From Ectocarpus siliculosus (lineage: Eukaryota; Sar; Phaeophyceae; Ectocarpales; Ectocarpaceae), in assembly GCA_000310025.1 (NCBI GenBank), contig FN648716.1, positions 13,798-44,375 on the forward strand: DNA of 30,578 nt, written 5' to 3'. How positions within the stretch are numbered: the first letter of the stretch is position 1; every line of letters starts with the position of its first letter. The notes beneath the pieces are model-generated. The model ran no database searches and had not been told where the DNA came from. It worked only from the letters and a program-made list of their open reading frames with translations. Shown here piece by piece: positions 20,749 through 29,176 of this stretch. Both the position numbers and the translations under genes were made by a program.

Positions 20749-21214
20749 CTCCCCCTAAAGGCCAGGTCCTGCTGCTTGGGCGGCGATCAGGTCGTCGATC
20801 GATGCTTGAAGCTACTGGCGATCGCCGCCAGCCCTCGTCCCGCCCCCGTTGCAGCTCCTCCCTCAGGCCGTCCACCAGCCCGCGGAGAGGAGCGAGCTCA
20901 GTCTCGTCAGCGGGGGGGGGTCGCCGCGGGTGCCTGTCCCTGTCCCTCGCGACGAGGATACCGCTCGACGCCTCGCGGGAGTACGTGACCCGCTCCGCGT
21001 CGAGGGGCGAGCCGTCGAGATCGCCACCGATCGCGCGGTAGACCTCGTGCGTGGTGTCGAGGGTGTCGCCGCCCGACCTCGCCCTGCTTGCCCGGCCGCA
21101 GCCCTGCCGCTCCGCGTGGAGGCCCGTGTCGGCATCTGGTCGCGGTTGGAGTCGTATAAGCAGCGAACCGGCGGCAGGCGGCGGGCGAACGTCAGGGCGG
21201 CGTTGCGGGAACAC
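20675..21214 (-). CDS. Possible gag-like ORF of the YR element, doubtful
   Basis: A frame of 179 codons lies upstream of and overlapping the recombinase in another frame. It is rich in Arg, Asp and Pro, with one amphipathic stretch (ELAPLRGLVDGLREELQ) that could be a coiled coil. YR retrotransposons usually encode a gag-like protein 5-prime of their enzymes, and the position fits, but there is no zinc knuckle or conserved motif. GC-rich DNA readily gives such frames, and a plus-strand frame of similar length overlaps it. Confidence 0.25.
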   Translation of the reverse strand: MFPQRRPDVRPPPAAGSLLIRLQPRPDADTGLHAERQGCGRASRARSGGDTLDTTHEVYRAIGGDLDGSPLDAERVTYSREASSGILVARDRDRHPRRPPPADETELAPLRGLVDGLREELQRGRDEGWRRSPVASSIDRRPDRRPSSRTWPLGGGATGGHNRPTTGISGPRCTQRRGC

Positions 21215-23837
21215 TTGTTTTCCTCTTCATCGTGAGCGTGGTCGATCGCGCGCCTGGATCTGCAGTTAGAGTGCTCTACAAGTTCCTATCTTCGGCGGAA
21301 ATATCTGACGAGGCTCTGCGTCGGGCCCAGAACGACGTTTTGTTATATCGCGAGCTTGCGTTGGTTCGTTCTCGACGCCTGTAGATTGAGTGGAGTGATT
21401 GTTGCTGCTTACGCTACGGTCAATGGGGGTCCCGTGTCTCGACAATCCCGAATATTCCTCCGCACGTGTTTTGGAGGTGTTGAGTAGAGGCGGGTATTAA
21501 AGGCCACCCGAGTGTTAGTGACCACCTGGCTTAAAAATTCATATCTTGCCAACAATATCGGGGAATGCCTTTTTTTTTTTCTTCTTGTCATGGACCATGC
21601 CGATCGTTTAAGCGCAAGTTTGCTCCAGCTGGATAAAAACTGAGCCCTCTATAGCGTTCGGCGCCAAGGTGGCGTACGATATCCCAGCCTTTCTCGATTT
21701 ATTTATTTTCCAGCCGCTAAGGGCGTGTTAACGAAGTGCCGAAATCAAAATCGAAAAAAAATCGAATCAAAATCGAGATCTGATTGGTCGAATATCTGCT
21801 ACCTCCTGATGACGCCCTTTGATTTTTAGAAGTTCCTCTGTCTGGGAAGAAGTCCCAGGGGACTTTTTCTATCAAGATCAGCATCAAAGAGGCAAGGAGT
21901 TCAAGGAGTTTGCCGCGAGGCCGCTGCAAAGCAAGTGCACGACACGGCCTGCTGCACACTGCTCATAGAGGGGCTATCGGCACCCTACCACCGAGACCAT
22001 GGCCATTATTTGTAGCCAGAAGGCTCTACTCGCCGGCACGCCATAAACGGGCCGGCTCGTTGGGTGCTCGAGGAGAAATGCCGATCGTGACAAGCGGTGA
22101 ACGGACTGACGATCAGAACAGGGCTGCGCGGCTTTTCCGGGCTGTTCCGTGCGGGAGAGGGCAGTTACAACCTTTTTTCTCCACACTCACGATACCCCAT
22201 GGCATCTAACCTTGTACGAGACAGATGGTGGGTAAAGCTACCTCCCGTCGCGTGGCATTGTTAATGCTGTTGCTTCCTCCTTCGTATTTTTTTCTATAAA
22301 CAGTCAAACGAAAACCAGGGGATTCTTCGTTTTTGTCCCCGGGTAAGCATTTTTTTTTTTAATTCTAAACGCTCGCTAGTACCATCATCATTGTTTGTGC
22401 CAAAGGAGAAGTTCTGGGAAGCAGTAGAACGAGCGCAATGACTAGTATTCAAGGTAGCCGTTAATACCCTCCGGGCCGTGTTTTCCCTCAATATTCCATC
22501 TTCAACTTGGGCAAAAGGCTACCGCTGTACCTTGTCACTTATAACGATTTTTCTTCTTTTTATTTTTTGTTACGGGATAGATGGTAATGTTAGCTATCGT
22601 TCGATATTTAAATATCATCGTAACTCGTTGTATTGCCACAGAGCGAACTGTTGGCACCAGGGGTAGCTTAAGTGGCCTTTAACCCTTACGTGAGTACAGG
22701 CCGATTCAGCTCCGTCCTCACCGCCGATCACTTTGCGTGCCGAAAGATCGCCGTTGTGCCTCGGCTAAGAGCAAACAACTACATAGATAGAGACCAGCAG
22801 GGAGACACAGGCAGCCCACCCCAAAAGCACGCTTATCAGCAAGGCGCACAGGACTCACATAGCACAGCACTATTCACCCATGCCTCATCTCTATGACGTG
22901 AGGCAGATATCCTTGCCAGATCCAATCTACTGCCTACCGATACTGCTGTAGTCTTCAGACTCAAACGCACAATACCATCGGAAGGTACATACAGCCCCTG
23001 AACATCTGCTCAACCCGGTGCCGCATCCGCGTGGGAGAGCAGAGAAAGCGCGCACCGGAGCCGATGCTAACGTACGGCCTCGGTGCTTGATGTTGTTGTG
23101 GTTGCGGTGCGTGTGGTTCCCAGTATTGGGAGTGAAGGGTGGTTCGTCTGCTGTGTGCAAAATTTCGCTCAAAGACAAGGGTTTTCGGGACTACAGCTCC
23201 GATCACAGCTCCGATCACAGCTCTCTATTTGTAGTACAGAGTAGTAAAATTTATCACGATTTTTATGCATTTTTTTGCGATAGCGGGTGATGCTCTCGAT
23301 TCTCTGGTGAGCGGGCCGTTTTTTTCTCCGTCGATCTGGCGCTTCTGTGAGGCGGTCTTCCGTCCGCGTCTTCGCATCTAGCGCCGCTAGCATATATATG
23401 CGCTTGCCCTATGCTCTGTCCAAGGATGAGGTGGAAAAGGTGTGCCAACAGATATTGCTTGCACAGGTACATCCTGTGTGTGGACGGTTGCTGTCGGAGA
23501 CAGGCATGCACACCTGCTCAGGAACTACTGCTGCTGTACAGTCTAATTCTTTCCGCAAAACTGCTACTGCTGTACAGCAGTAGTACTACTGTACTCCTGT
23601 TCGTCACCCTTTTACATATACCGCGTCCCCATCCCTGTGAGCCCCACACATGGACCCACTGCTGCACCGTCCTTGCCGCCGTGATTTATGGGTGTACACG
23701 CATGCTTGGAAGATCTTTGACGGCAGAGAGCCAGTTGTGGGAAAATGAACACAAAAAATCAAATTAACCCAGTCACGCAAGGGTTAGTATCCGTCTCTAC
23801 TATTTATCCAATACGGTAATGCCAGACGCCTACCGCA
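21215..23837. other. Internal region of the YR element without a recognisable gene
   Basis: A reverse transcriptase/RNase H gene would be expected here in a complete Ngaro or PAT element. No frame on either strand shows such motifs, and the longest frames are about 120 codons or less. Minor features are repeated AATCGAAA words near 21740-21775, a pogo-like terminal motif near 22301, three ACAGCTCCGATC-type 12-14 bp repeats near 23190-23222, and complementary CTGCTGTAC/GTACAGCAG stretches near 23530-23600. Confidence 0.45.
22301..22344. repeat. Possible pogo-type terminal motif or MITE end
   Basis: The stretch starts CAGTCAAACGAAAACC and ends TTTTTGTCCCCGGG. A CAGT start is common at pogo/Tigger ends. 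GTCAAACGAAAAC also occurs inside the pogo intron at about 17221-17233, followed there by CCGGGGACAAAAC, the complement of the second part. No matching inverted partner was found nearby, so it may be a remnant. Confidence 0.25.
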
Positions 23838-25080
23838 CGCGTGCTTCACTCATTGGCGCGTGCCGTGCTGACGCCCAGGCGACTTCACAATATGGAGAGT
23901 GCGCAGATGACATACTTTGGACGTGCTTTTTTTTTTTCTTCAGAGCACTAACGGTGGATTTTTATTTTTTTAAACCTTGGATTCGGGGAACCCCAGTTCG
24001 CAGCGACACGGGTGCTTCCGCTCATTGGCGCGTCCCGTGCTGATACGTGTTTGTTGTTTTTATCGATGCGTTGGATACGGTGACCTCCACTCGCCAACAG
24101 CGCGGGTGCTTCCACTCATTGGCGCGTCCGTTGCTGAAACTGACAACACATATGCAGCCTGGGTGCTTCCACTCATTGGCGCGTCCCGTGCTGATACGTG
24201 TACGGCTTTTTTTTTTTCCGGTGAGATCGATTAACTCTACTCGCCAACAGCACGAGTGCTTCCACTCATTGGCGCGTCCCGTGCTGAGGCTGACATCACA
24301 TATGCAGCACGGGTGCTTCCACTCATTGGCGCGTCCCGTACTGATACATTATTTGTCGTCTTTTTCCTTCCGATGCGTTGAATTCGGTGAACTCTACTCG
24401 CCAACAGCGCGGGTGCTTCCACTCGTTGGCGCGTCCCGTGCTAAGGCTGACAGCACACATGCAACACAATGCGGTTAACTCTACTCGCCAACAGCGCGGG
24501 TGCTTCCACTCGTTGGCGCGTCCCGTGCTGAGGCTGACAGCACACATGCAACACGTTGCGGTTAACTCTACCCGCCAACAGCACGGGTGCTTCCACTCAT
24601 TGGCGCGTCCCGTGCTGATACGTGTACGGCTTTTGTTTTGTTTTTCGGTGAGATCGATTAACTCTACTCGCCAACAGCACGAGTGCTTCCACTCATTGGC
24701 GCGTCCCGTGCTGAGGCTGACATCACATATGCAGCACGGGTGCTTCCACTCATTGGCGCGTCCCGTACTGATACATTATTTGTGGTCCTTTTCCTTCCGA
24801 TGCGTTGAATTTGGTGAACTCTACTCGCCAACAGCGCGGGTGCTTCCACTCGTTGGCGCGTCCCGTGCTGAGGCTTACAGCACACATGCAACACGATGCG
24901 GTTAACTCTACTCGTCAACAGCGCAGGTATTTCCACTCGTTGGCGCGTCCCGTGCTGATACATTTTCGACTTTCGTTTTTTTTTTTTTTATTATTATTAT
25001 TATTTTTTTTTTATTGCGTTGAGATCGGTTAACTTCCACTCGCCAACAACACGGTTTCTGCTTCTGTTCATCCGTTCCCG
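23838..25080. repeat. Satellite array with internal inverted repeats
   Basis: About fourteen units share the core TGCTTCCACTC(A/G)TTGGCGCG followed by TCCCGTGCTGA, separated by spacers of variable length. Core starts lie near 23843, 24010, 24106, 24160, 24257, 24312, 24412, 24499, 24588, 24685, 24740, 24840 and 24926, with a degraded last unit near 25040. Many units have CGCCAACAGC(A/G)CGGG before the core. This gives two interleaved complementary pairs: CGCCAA(C) with (G)TTGGCG, and GC(A/G)CGGG with CCCGTGC. A higher-order block of about 428 bp is repeated (24239 and 24667). The open frames across it encode a repetitive peptide and are not convincing genes. Confidence 0.9.
24975..25016. repeat. 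Poly-T / ATT simple repeat
   Basis: A T run, then (ATT)5, then another T run, inside the last spacer of the satellite. Shorter T runs occupy equivalent spacers near 24211 and 24632. Confidence 0.9.
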
Positions 25081-25736
25081 TGAATGCTGTTGTATGCACT
25101 TTCCAATTACGCATGCGGCCGCTTTGTATACCGTGGGACTTGTCAATGCCATCAGTGGAGACGATAGCTTACGTGAGCATATTATCGTCGATGCATTCGG
25201 CTACATTTACCCGTCTGTGCGCGGCACAGACCAGGTACGGGCAAGTAGTCCCGAGTGAGCCGCGGGAAACAGAGAACAAGGCACCGGCACCATGTGCATA
25301 CTCTTGACAGCACACGCCACGTGCCCCACTGCCGCGGGTCGATCGGTTATGTCCGATGCCGCAAGGTTTCCCCACCCCGTGCAGTACGATGGCTGCTATC
25401 GTGGCACGTACAGCAAGCAGCGCGTTTTCTCCGTTGAAATATTTTTTCAGTGATAATACATCTCGGTTGGGATGAACCACATCCCATGTGTGGGAGGGTA
25501 CCTATCTGAACGGCGTGGCGAGAGAGACTGCGGTACGCCGCTTATCTTACTGCACCCTCTCCCCCCCCCCCGTGCTAATGCACGCAGCGGTGAGGTCACA
25601 AGAGTAGCGGGACGCGGGAAGGAACACGGCAGACACGACGGATGTTGAACACGGACCCGATTACACACCTTATATGGAGGGTCCCGAGCGCGCGCTGGTC
25701 GCTTCCCCAATGCTTGCGCCGCGTCCCGTCCCGTCC
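25081..25736. other. Internal region next to A1, no confirmed gene
   Basis: A plus-strand frame reads protein-like (AAALYTVGLVNAISGDDSLR and onward) to about 25231, where CAG is followed by GTACGG, a possible donor. No acceptor or family is evident. A C11 run occurs near 25561. Nothing here is firm enough to call a gene. Confidence 0.3.
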
Positions 25737-25979
25737 ATTTTCTAAACTGCCGCCGCTACTGCGTTAGGCGGCTGTTGCTGTCCTTCCGTTGCTTCACGCG
25801 CTGTAGCTCTCACACGTTACCCGACTTTGCTACAGCCCCTGCGTCCCGTCCCGTCCATTTTCTAAACTGCCGCCGCTACTGCGTTAGGCGGCTGCTGCTG
25901 TCCTTCCGTTGCTTCACGCGCTGTAGCTCTCACACGTTACCCGACTTTGCTACAGCCCCTGCGTGGACTCGATCACGGA
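25737..25979 (-). repeat. Two truncated tandem copies of repeat A
   Basis: Copies at 25737-25856 and 25857-25979 repeat the first 105-123 bp of A1 as read on the plus strand. The first copy, and the sequence just before it, end in GCGTCCCGTCCCGTCC, and the second ends at GATCACGGA. They sit at the inner edge of A1, so the 5-prime repeat of the element is partly triplicated. Confidence 0.88.
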
Positions 25980-26245
25980 ATTTTCTAAACTGCCGCCGCT
26001 ACTGCGTTAGGCGGCTGCTGCTGTCCTTCCGTTGCTTCACGCGCTGTAGCTCTCACACGTTACCCGACTTTGCTACAGCCCCTGCGTGGACTCGATCACG
26101 GAATGACATCCCCACCTATAGACAACAATAATAAATCCAAACACCGTGACCCTGGGTTTCCGATAGAAAATGAAGCCAAATTCTAATTCGACTGTTACAA
26201 AATAAACACCAGTTTATTCTATCTGCTCTTCGAACAAACCTTCCT
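25980..26245 (-). repeat. Split direct repeat A1 (5-prime end of the YR element)
   Basis: A 266 bp block identical by eye to A2 at 18561-18826. Similarity stops exactly at 26245: CTTCCT is followed by GTTTCAATTCGG here and by TTTATTTTG (the start of B1) at 18827. This marks the outer end of the insertion. Confidence 0.92.
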
Positions 26246-26455
26246 GTTTCAATTCGGCCAATGTTCCATGGTGGTGTTGTAGCGGATTTTCTGGCTAAAT
26301 TTAGTTGCACCTTATCGACCATACTCAACCTAGCAATTTGCCATGGGTGGGCAGGGATAGCGTTGGGGGAGAGGCGAAAGGGTGTCGACAAACAACAGGT
26401 TAAATATCCTGACCGCACATGACTCATTCAAACAGCTGCATCCAACAACACTTAC
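26246..26455 (-). other. 5-prime part of the pogo intron split by the YR insertion
   Basis: The stretch between donor GTAAGT (26455-26450, minus) and the outer end of the YR element. Together with 18255-18211 it would make a 255 bp intron before the insertion. Confidence 0.5.
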
Positions 26456-26548
26456 TTTGAAACGTTCTCGTGCGACTTGGAACCAGTGGCGTACTTTCCC
26501 TTCCGGTGTGTCGTGTACCGGCAAAGGGGCGCACCCGTGGCCATTCGG
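26456..26548 (-). CDS. Upstream exon of the pogo transposase, stranded by the YR insertion
   Basis: A 93 nt frame lies between a possible acceptor (a C-rich tract, then GTGGCTTAG, ending at 26549) and a strong donor (AAA followed by GTAAGT). It encodes 31 residues containing GKVRHWFQVARERFK and ends in phase 0, exactly the phase in which the exon at 18210 begins. The joined order (HWFxxxR, then IGVSGSMVQ, RATKIA, ATNGWLHRF) matches the CENP-B/Tc5-type domain of pogo transposases, where a Trp-Phe-rich helix precedes the VSG motif. It therefore appears to be the missing continuation of the gene, 8.2 kb away. The first DNA-binding (Psq-type) helix-turn-helix should lie further upstream and was not found, so the gene may be truncated there. 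Confidence 0.55.
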
Positions 26549-26562
26549 CTAAGCCACAAGGT

Positions 26563-26577
26563 TGGGGGGGGGGGGGA
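26563..26577. repeat. Poly-G run
   Basis: About 14 G residues on the plus strand. On the minus strand it forms the pyrimidine tract before the possible acceptor of the short pogo exon. Confidence 0.85.
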
Positions 26578-26582
26578 CTTTA

Positions 26583-27090
26583 TCGGTACGCCCCCCATTA
26601 GGCGTTGACTAGGGTTAGGTAACCTGGGCAAGGTCAAGTACCTGGGCAGGGTTCGGCACGAGCGACCTTTTGGGTACGCCCCCCATTATCACATGACTAG
26701 GGTTAGGTAACCTGGGCAAGGATCAAGTACCTGGGCAGGGTTCGGCACGAGCGACCTTTTGGGTACGCCCCCCATTATCACATGAGTGGGGTTGGGTAAC
26801 CTGGCCAAGGTATAGTACCTGGGCAGGGTTCGGCACGAAAGGCACGTTGCCCTCGTTCCAGACCCTGCCAACGTACGTCAATGGTAACCTGGACACAGTC
26901 CGAAACTGGGTAGGATTCGGTATACAAGGAACCTTGGCCTAGGTCCAGACCATGGCTACGTAGGCACAGCGACCTTGGGCTTGGTTATGGGCATGCCATC
27001 GTCGCGTCTGTACCACTATAATAGGTAGGCCCAGACCCTGCCAACGTACGCACAGCGACGTTGGCCCAAGGGTGGGGTAAGCAACTTTTT
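26583..27090. repeat. ~88 bp minisatellite with telomere-like motif
   Basis: Three well-conserved units begin at ACGCCCCCCATTA (26588, 26676, 26765; periods 88 and 89). Each contains (C/G)T(A/G)GGGTT(A/G)GGTAACC and then TACCTGGGCAGGGTTCGGCACGA. More degenerate repetition continues with CCAGACC-TGCCAACGTACG near 26860, 26943 and 27030. The GGGTTAGG core resembles a TTAGGG telomere repeat, but it occurs only once per unit. Confidence 0.85.
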
Positions 27091-27544
27091 TCTGGGCCGA
27101 CGCCCTCACTAGGGATACGAGCATGACGTTGCTCAAAACGTTTATTTTCAAGTTGTATCGCAGATCGTGCGGCCGACAAACGACAAGTCACACATGTCGG
27201 CCTCTGAAATCGTCAATCGTACAAAAACGCAGAGGCGAAAACGCAACGTACTCCTCACCCGCCTCCCTCACGGAGCTACAACATGAGAACAACGCGCATA
27301 CGTTTGTCTCCCTCCCCTCGCGTAGAGCGAAGTCGAGCATAGAAGAATACCCAAGGAGGCGTAGAGAGAGAACGGGCCTACATAATCCTTCAAAGACATG
27401 AACGTACGGATATGACCTCAGCAAATTGGGCTCAAGACTCACCCCGCGAATGTCACAGGCTCCCACACAAAGAGTCCATGATGGGCACCATCACGCTGCG
27501 CCACATCAGAAAGAAAACAGGAACAACAAAAAGTCTCGCTAAAT
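27091..27544. other. No recognisable gene
   Basis: I searched this stretch on the minus strand for the missing helix-turn-helix exon of the pogo transposase and did not see one. Other frames are short and unsupported. Confidence 0.4.
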
Positions 27545-27712
27545 ATGACTACAACAATACCACCAGGCGGAATACAGGCGACAACCGCGCCTGACTTTTA
27601 CCACGGGGTGTACGAATATAAAAAACCCAACCATGATGCAACAAACTTGGATATATTCTGCGAACGTGTACAGAACATCAAACATCATATCTCTGTAAAC
27701 ACTGGTGTGAGT
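27545..27712 (+). CDS. Candidate first exon, unrecognised
   Basis: An ATG frame gives protein-like sequence (TAPDFYHGVYEYKKPNHDAT, NLDIFCERVQNIKHHIS) and reaches GTGAGT, a good donor, near 27708. Beyond the donor the composition becomes low in complexity. I recognise no family, no promoter is evident, and the next exon was not found. Confidence 0.15.
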
Positions 27713-28499
27713 ATCTCACCGAAGATAAAAAAAAATGGCGGATCTATCAAAGATAAAAGTCCTATTTACTAAATACTATAATCCGGCGGCACGCGCAGTC
27801 TCCCTGCTCCTGCAGTACCTTACCACCTTCTTAAACACGCGAGGCCACACCATCACACCGCTGCCCTATCACCCATGATGCGTTAAAACAGGAAGGAAAC
27901 ACATAATTCATGAATACCCGCGCCTGATGATGCCGGGAGCGAAGCGAGATCAAGGCGTGACCGCCTTGACAGCCATTGCCACCGCGCCGTCGTCCAGATA
28001 TTCGTCGTCATCGCTCGCGCCATCTCCGAACCGGCCGCCCGTGCAAGGGGCTGCCACAAAAGCGGGCATATATGAAGTTTGAGGAAATCAAATGGTGAGA
28101 ACCGAATAGTGAAACAGACAAAATTGGAATGTGAGCGGATGTGCAGCTGATCAAAGTAACGTCAACGACGGCATTGGAAACCACTGGGTGAGGGTCCAGG
28201 TGGGGTGCCTGCAGGGTATTCATGGGTAGCATGGGTATAGACATGAAAGCGATTGCGACGACAAAACCCAAAGTAGATTATGTGACCGCTGCATATGTAC
28301 ACCATGAAAAAAAGTGCGAGTGTTTGCTAGACTGTAATTTTAAAATCCCAATTAGTGCTCTGGGGTGGCGAGCACGGCGAGAAACCTCCTCATCAGATAT
28401 GCATAGCAATCCCACACAGGCGAAGCCCAGACATGCCCAACAGATGAGTGGCACCCAGGCTTGCATGCACCGCACGACATTTGGATTTCGAAAACGTAC
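27713..28499. other. No recognisable gene
   Basis: Antisense-overlapping frames only. A plus-strand frame at 28222-28641 contains GACAG followed by GTAGGG at 28506-28516, a plausible donor, but it conflicts with the minus-strand candidate exon beginning at 28500. Confidence 0.35.
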
Positions 28500-28654
28500 C
28501 TCGATTGGACAGGTAGGGGCACGCGTACTGGGCGAGATGCCAATCTTGCCAAACGCCTCCGCGTCAAAGTCGAGAGGCAGGGCTGCAGCGTCTGGTTCTC
28601 TCAAGTCACTCGTACGAAGAAGTTCTGGAACAACCTCTTGAGTTTTGAGAGGGG
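28500..28654 (-). CDS. Candidate internal exon, unrecognised
   Basis: On the minus strand a 155 bp stop-free stretch lies between a good acceptor (CTTTACACTTGCCCGCCGCAG, with CCCTAACC upstream as a possible branch site) and a strong donor (GAG followed by GTACGT). The ~51-residue translation is rich in Leu, Pro, Ala and acidic residues (VVPELLRTSDLREPDAAALP, LDFDAEAFGKIGI) and reads like a genuine protein segment. No family is recognised. The opposite strand also has an open frame with its own donor-like site, so the assignment is tentative. Confidence 0.25.
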
Positions 28655-29012
28655 CTGCGGCGGGCAAGTGTAAAGGAGGTGCCACGACGAAAAGGCCGGC
28701 GGAAAAATTGGTTAGGGATAAGATGTGTGTAATAATATTGTTAGGAAGACTAGTTTATGGGGTGTCGTAGAATCCCGCCAGAGCTGCGCAATCGTCTCCT
28801 AAAAACACAAGCTGCTCCGGAGATAGTGTGGACGTATCATTTCGGATAAGGAGAACAAGGCGTGCGCGTGAGAGGGCTTGCTTAGATTGGAGAAGCACAG
28901 AAAAAAAAAGGGCCACGCCCGACAACATGTTTCAAAGCGCGCTGAAGCATACAGCCGTAGCGTTCATTTTGAAGACACACCTCGTTTTCGTTTTTTTCGT
29001 ATGTCTTGACAG

Positions 29013-29176
29013 CCAGGAGTTTCTTCAACGTTTCAGGGGAGAGTATTCCGCCAACCCCGTGGTCAATGGAGGCGTGATATACATCAAGATGCGCCTTACG
29101 CGAGCGCAATCACTGTGCATGCATATCGGCGGGAAACGTCGTGGGCGTGCCGAAAATTGTTCTATATTTCTTAGAC
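29013..29176 (+). CDS. Candidate internal exon, unrecognised
   Basis: The acceptor is among the best in the window: a T-rich tract ending TCGTATGTCTTGACAG. The donor is GAC followed by GTAAGT. Between them one frame is open for 164 bp (QEFLQRFRGEYSANPVVNGG, then a basic part LTRAQSLCMHIGGKRRGRAE). No domain was recognised. The minus strand of the same stretch is also open (HLDVYHASIDHGVGGILSPE), so either strand, or neither, could be coding. Confidence 0.25.

Larger units (their letters stand above)
18256..26245 (-). mobile_element. Tyrosine-recombinase retrotransposon with split direct repeats (Ngaro/PAT-like)
   Basis: Read on the minus strand the order is A1 (26245-25980), internal region, B1 (19065-18827), A2 (18826-18561), B2 (18494-18256). 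A1 and A2 look identical and B1 and B2 differ at two positions. B1 abuts A2 at exactly the base where A1 begins and B2 ends. This is the split-direct-repeat plan known for Ngaro, PAT and VIPER-type YR retrotransposons, which insert through a circular intermediate without target duplication. The internal region carries a tyrosine recombinase next to B1, where these elements normally keep it, a possible gag-like frame, and a large satellite. I find no reverse transcriptase or RNase H frame. The insertion lies inside an intron of the pogo transposase, and the near-identity of the repeats suggests a recent event. Confidence 0.75.

Noticed and set aside
24378-24905. 175-codon repetitive open frame in the satellite
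   Set aside because: The frame persists only because unit lengths happen to preserve it locally. It breaks in neighbouring units, and antisense frames are equally long.
23838-25080. CRISPR-like array
   Set aside because: Repeats with dyad symmetry and variable spacers look superficially similar. However, the units are degenerate, the spacers are themselves repeated in higher-order blocks, there are no cas genes, and the context is a eukaryotic transposon.
26583-26850. Telomere or subtelomere tract
   Set aside because: GGGTTAGG occurs only once per 88 bp unit, so it is a minisatellite and not a telomere array.
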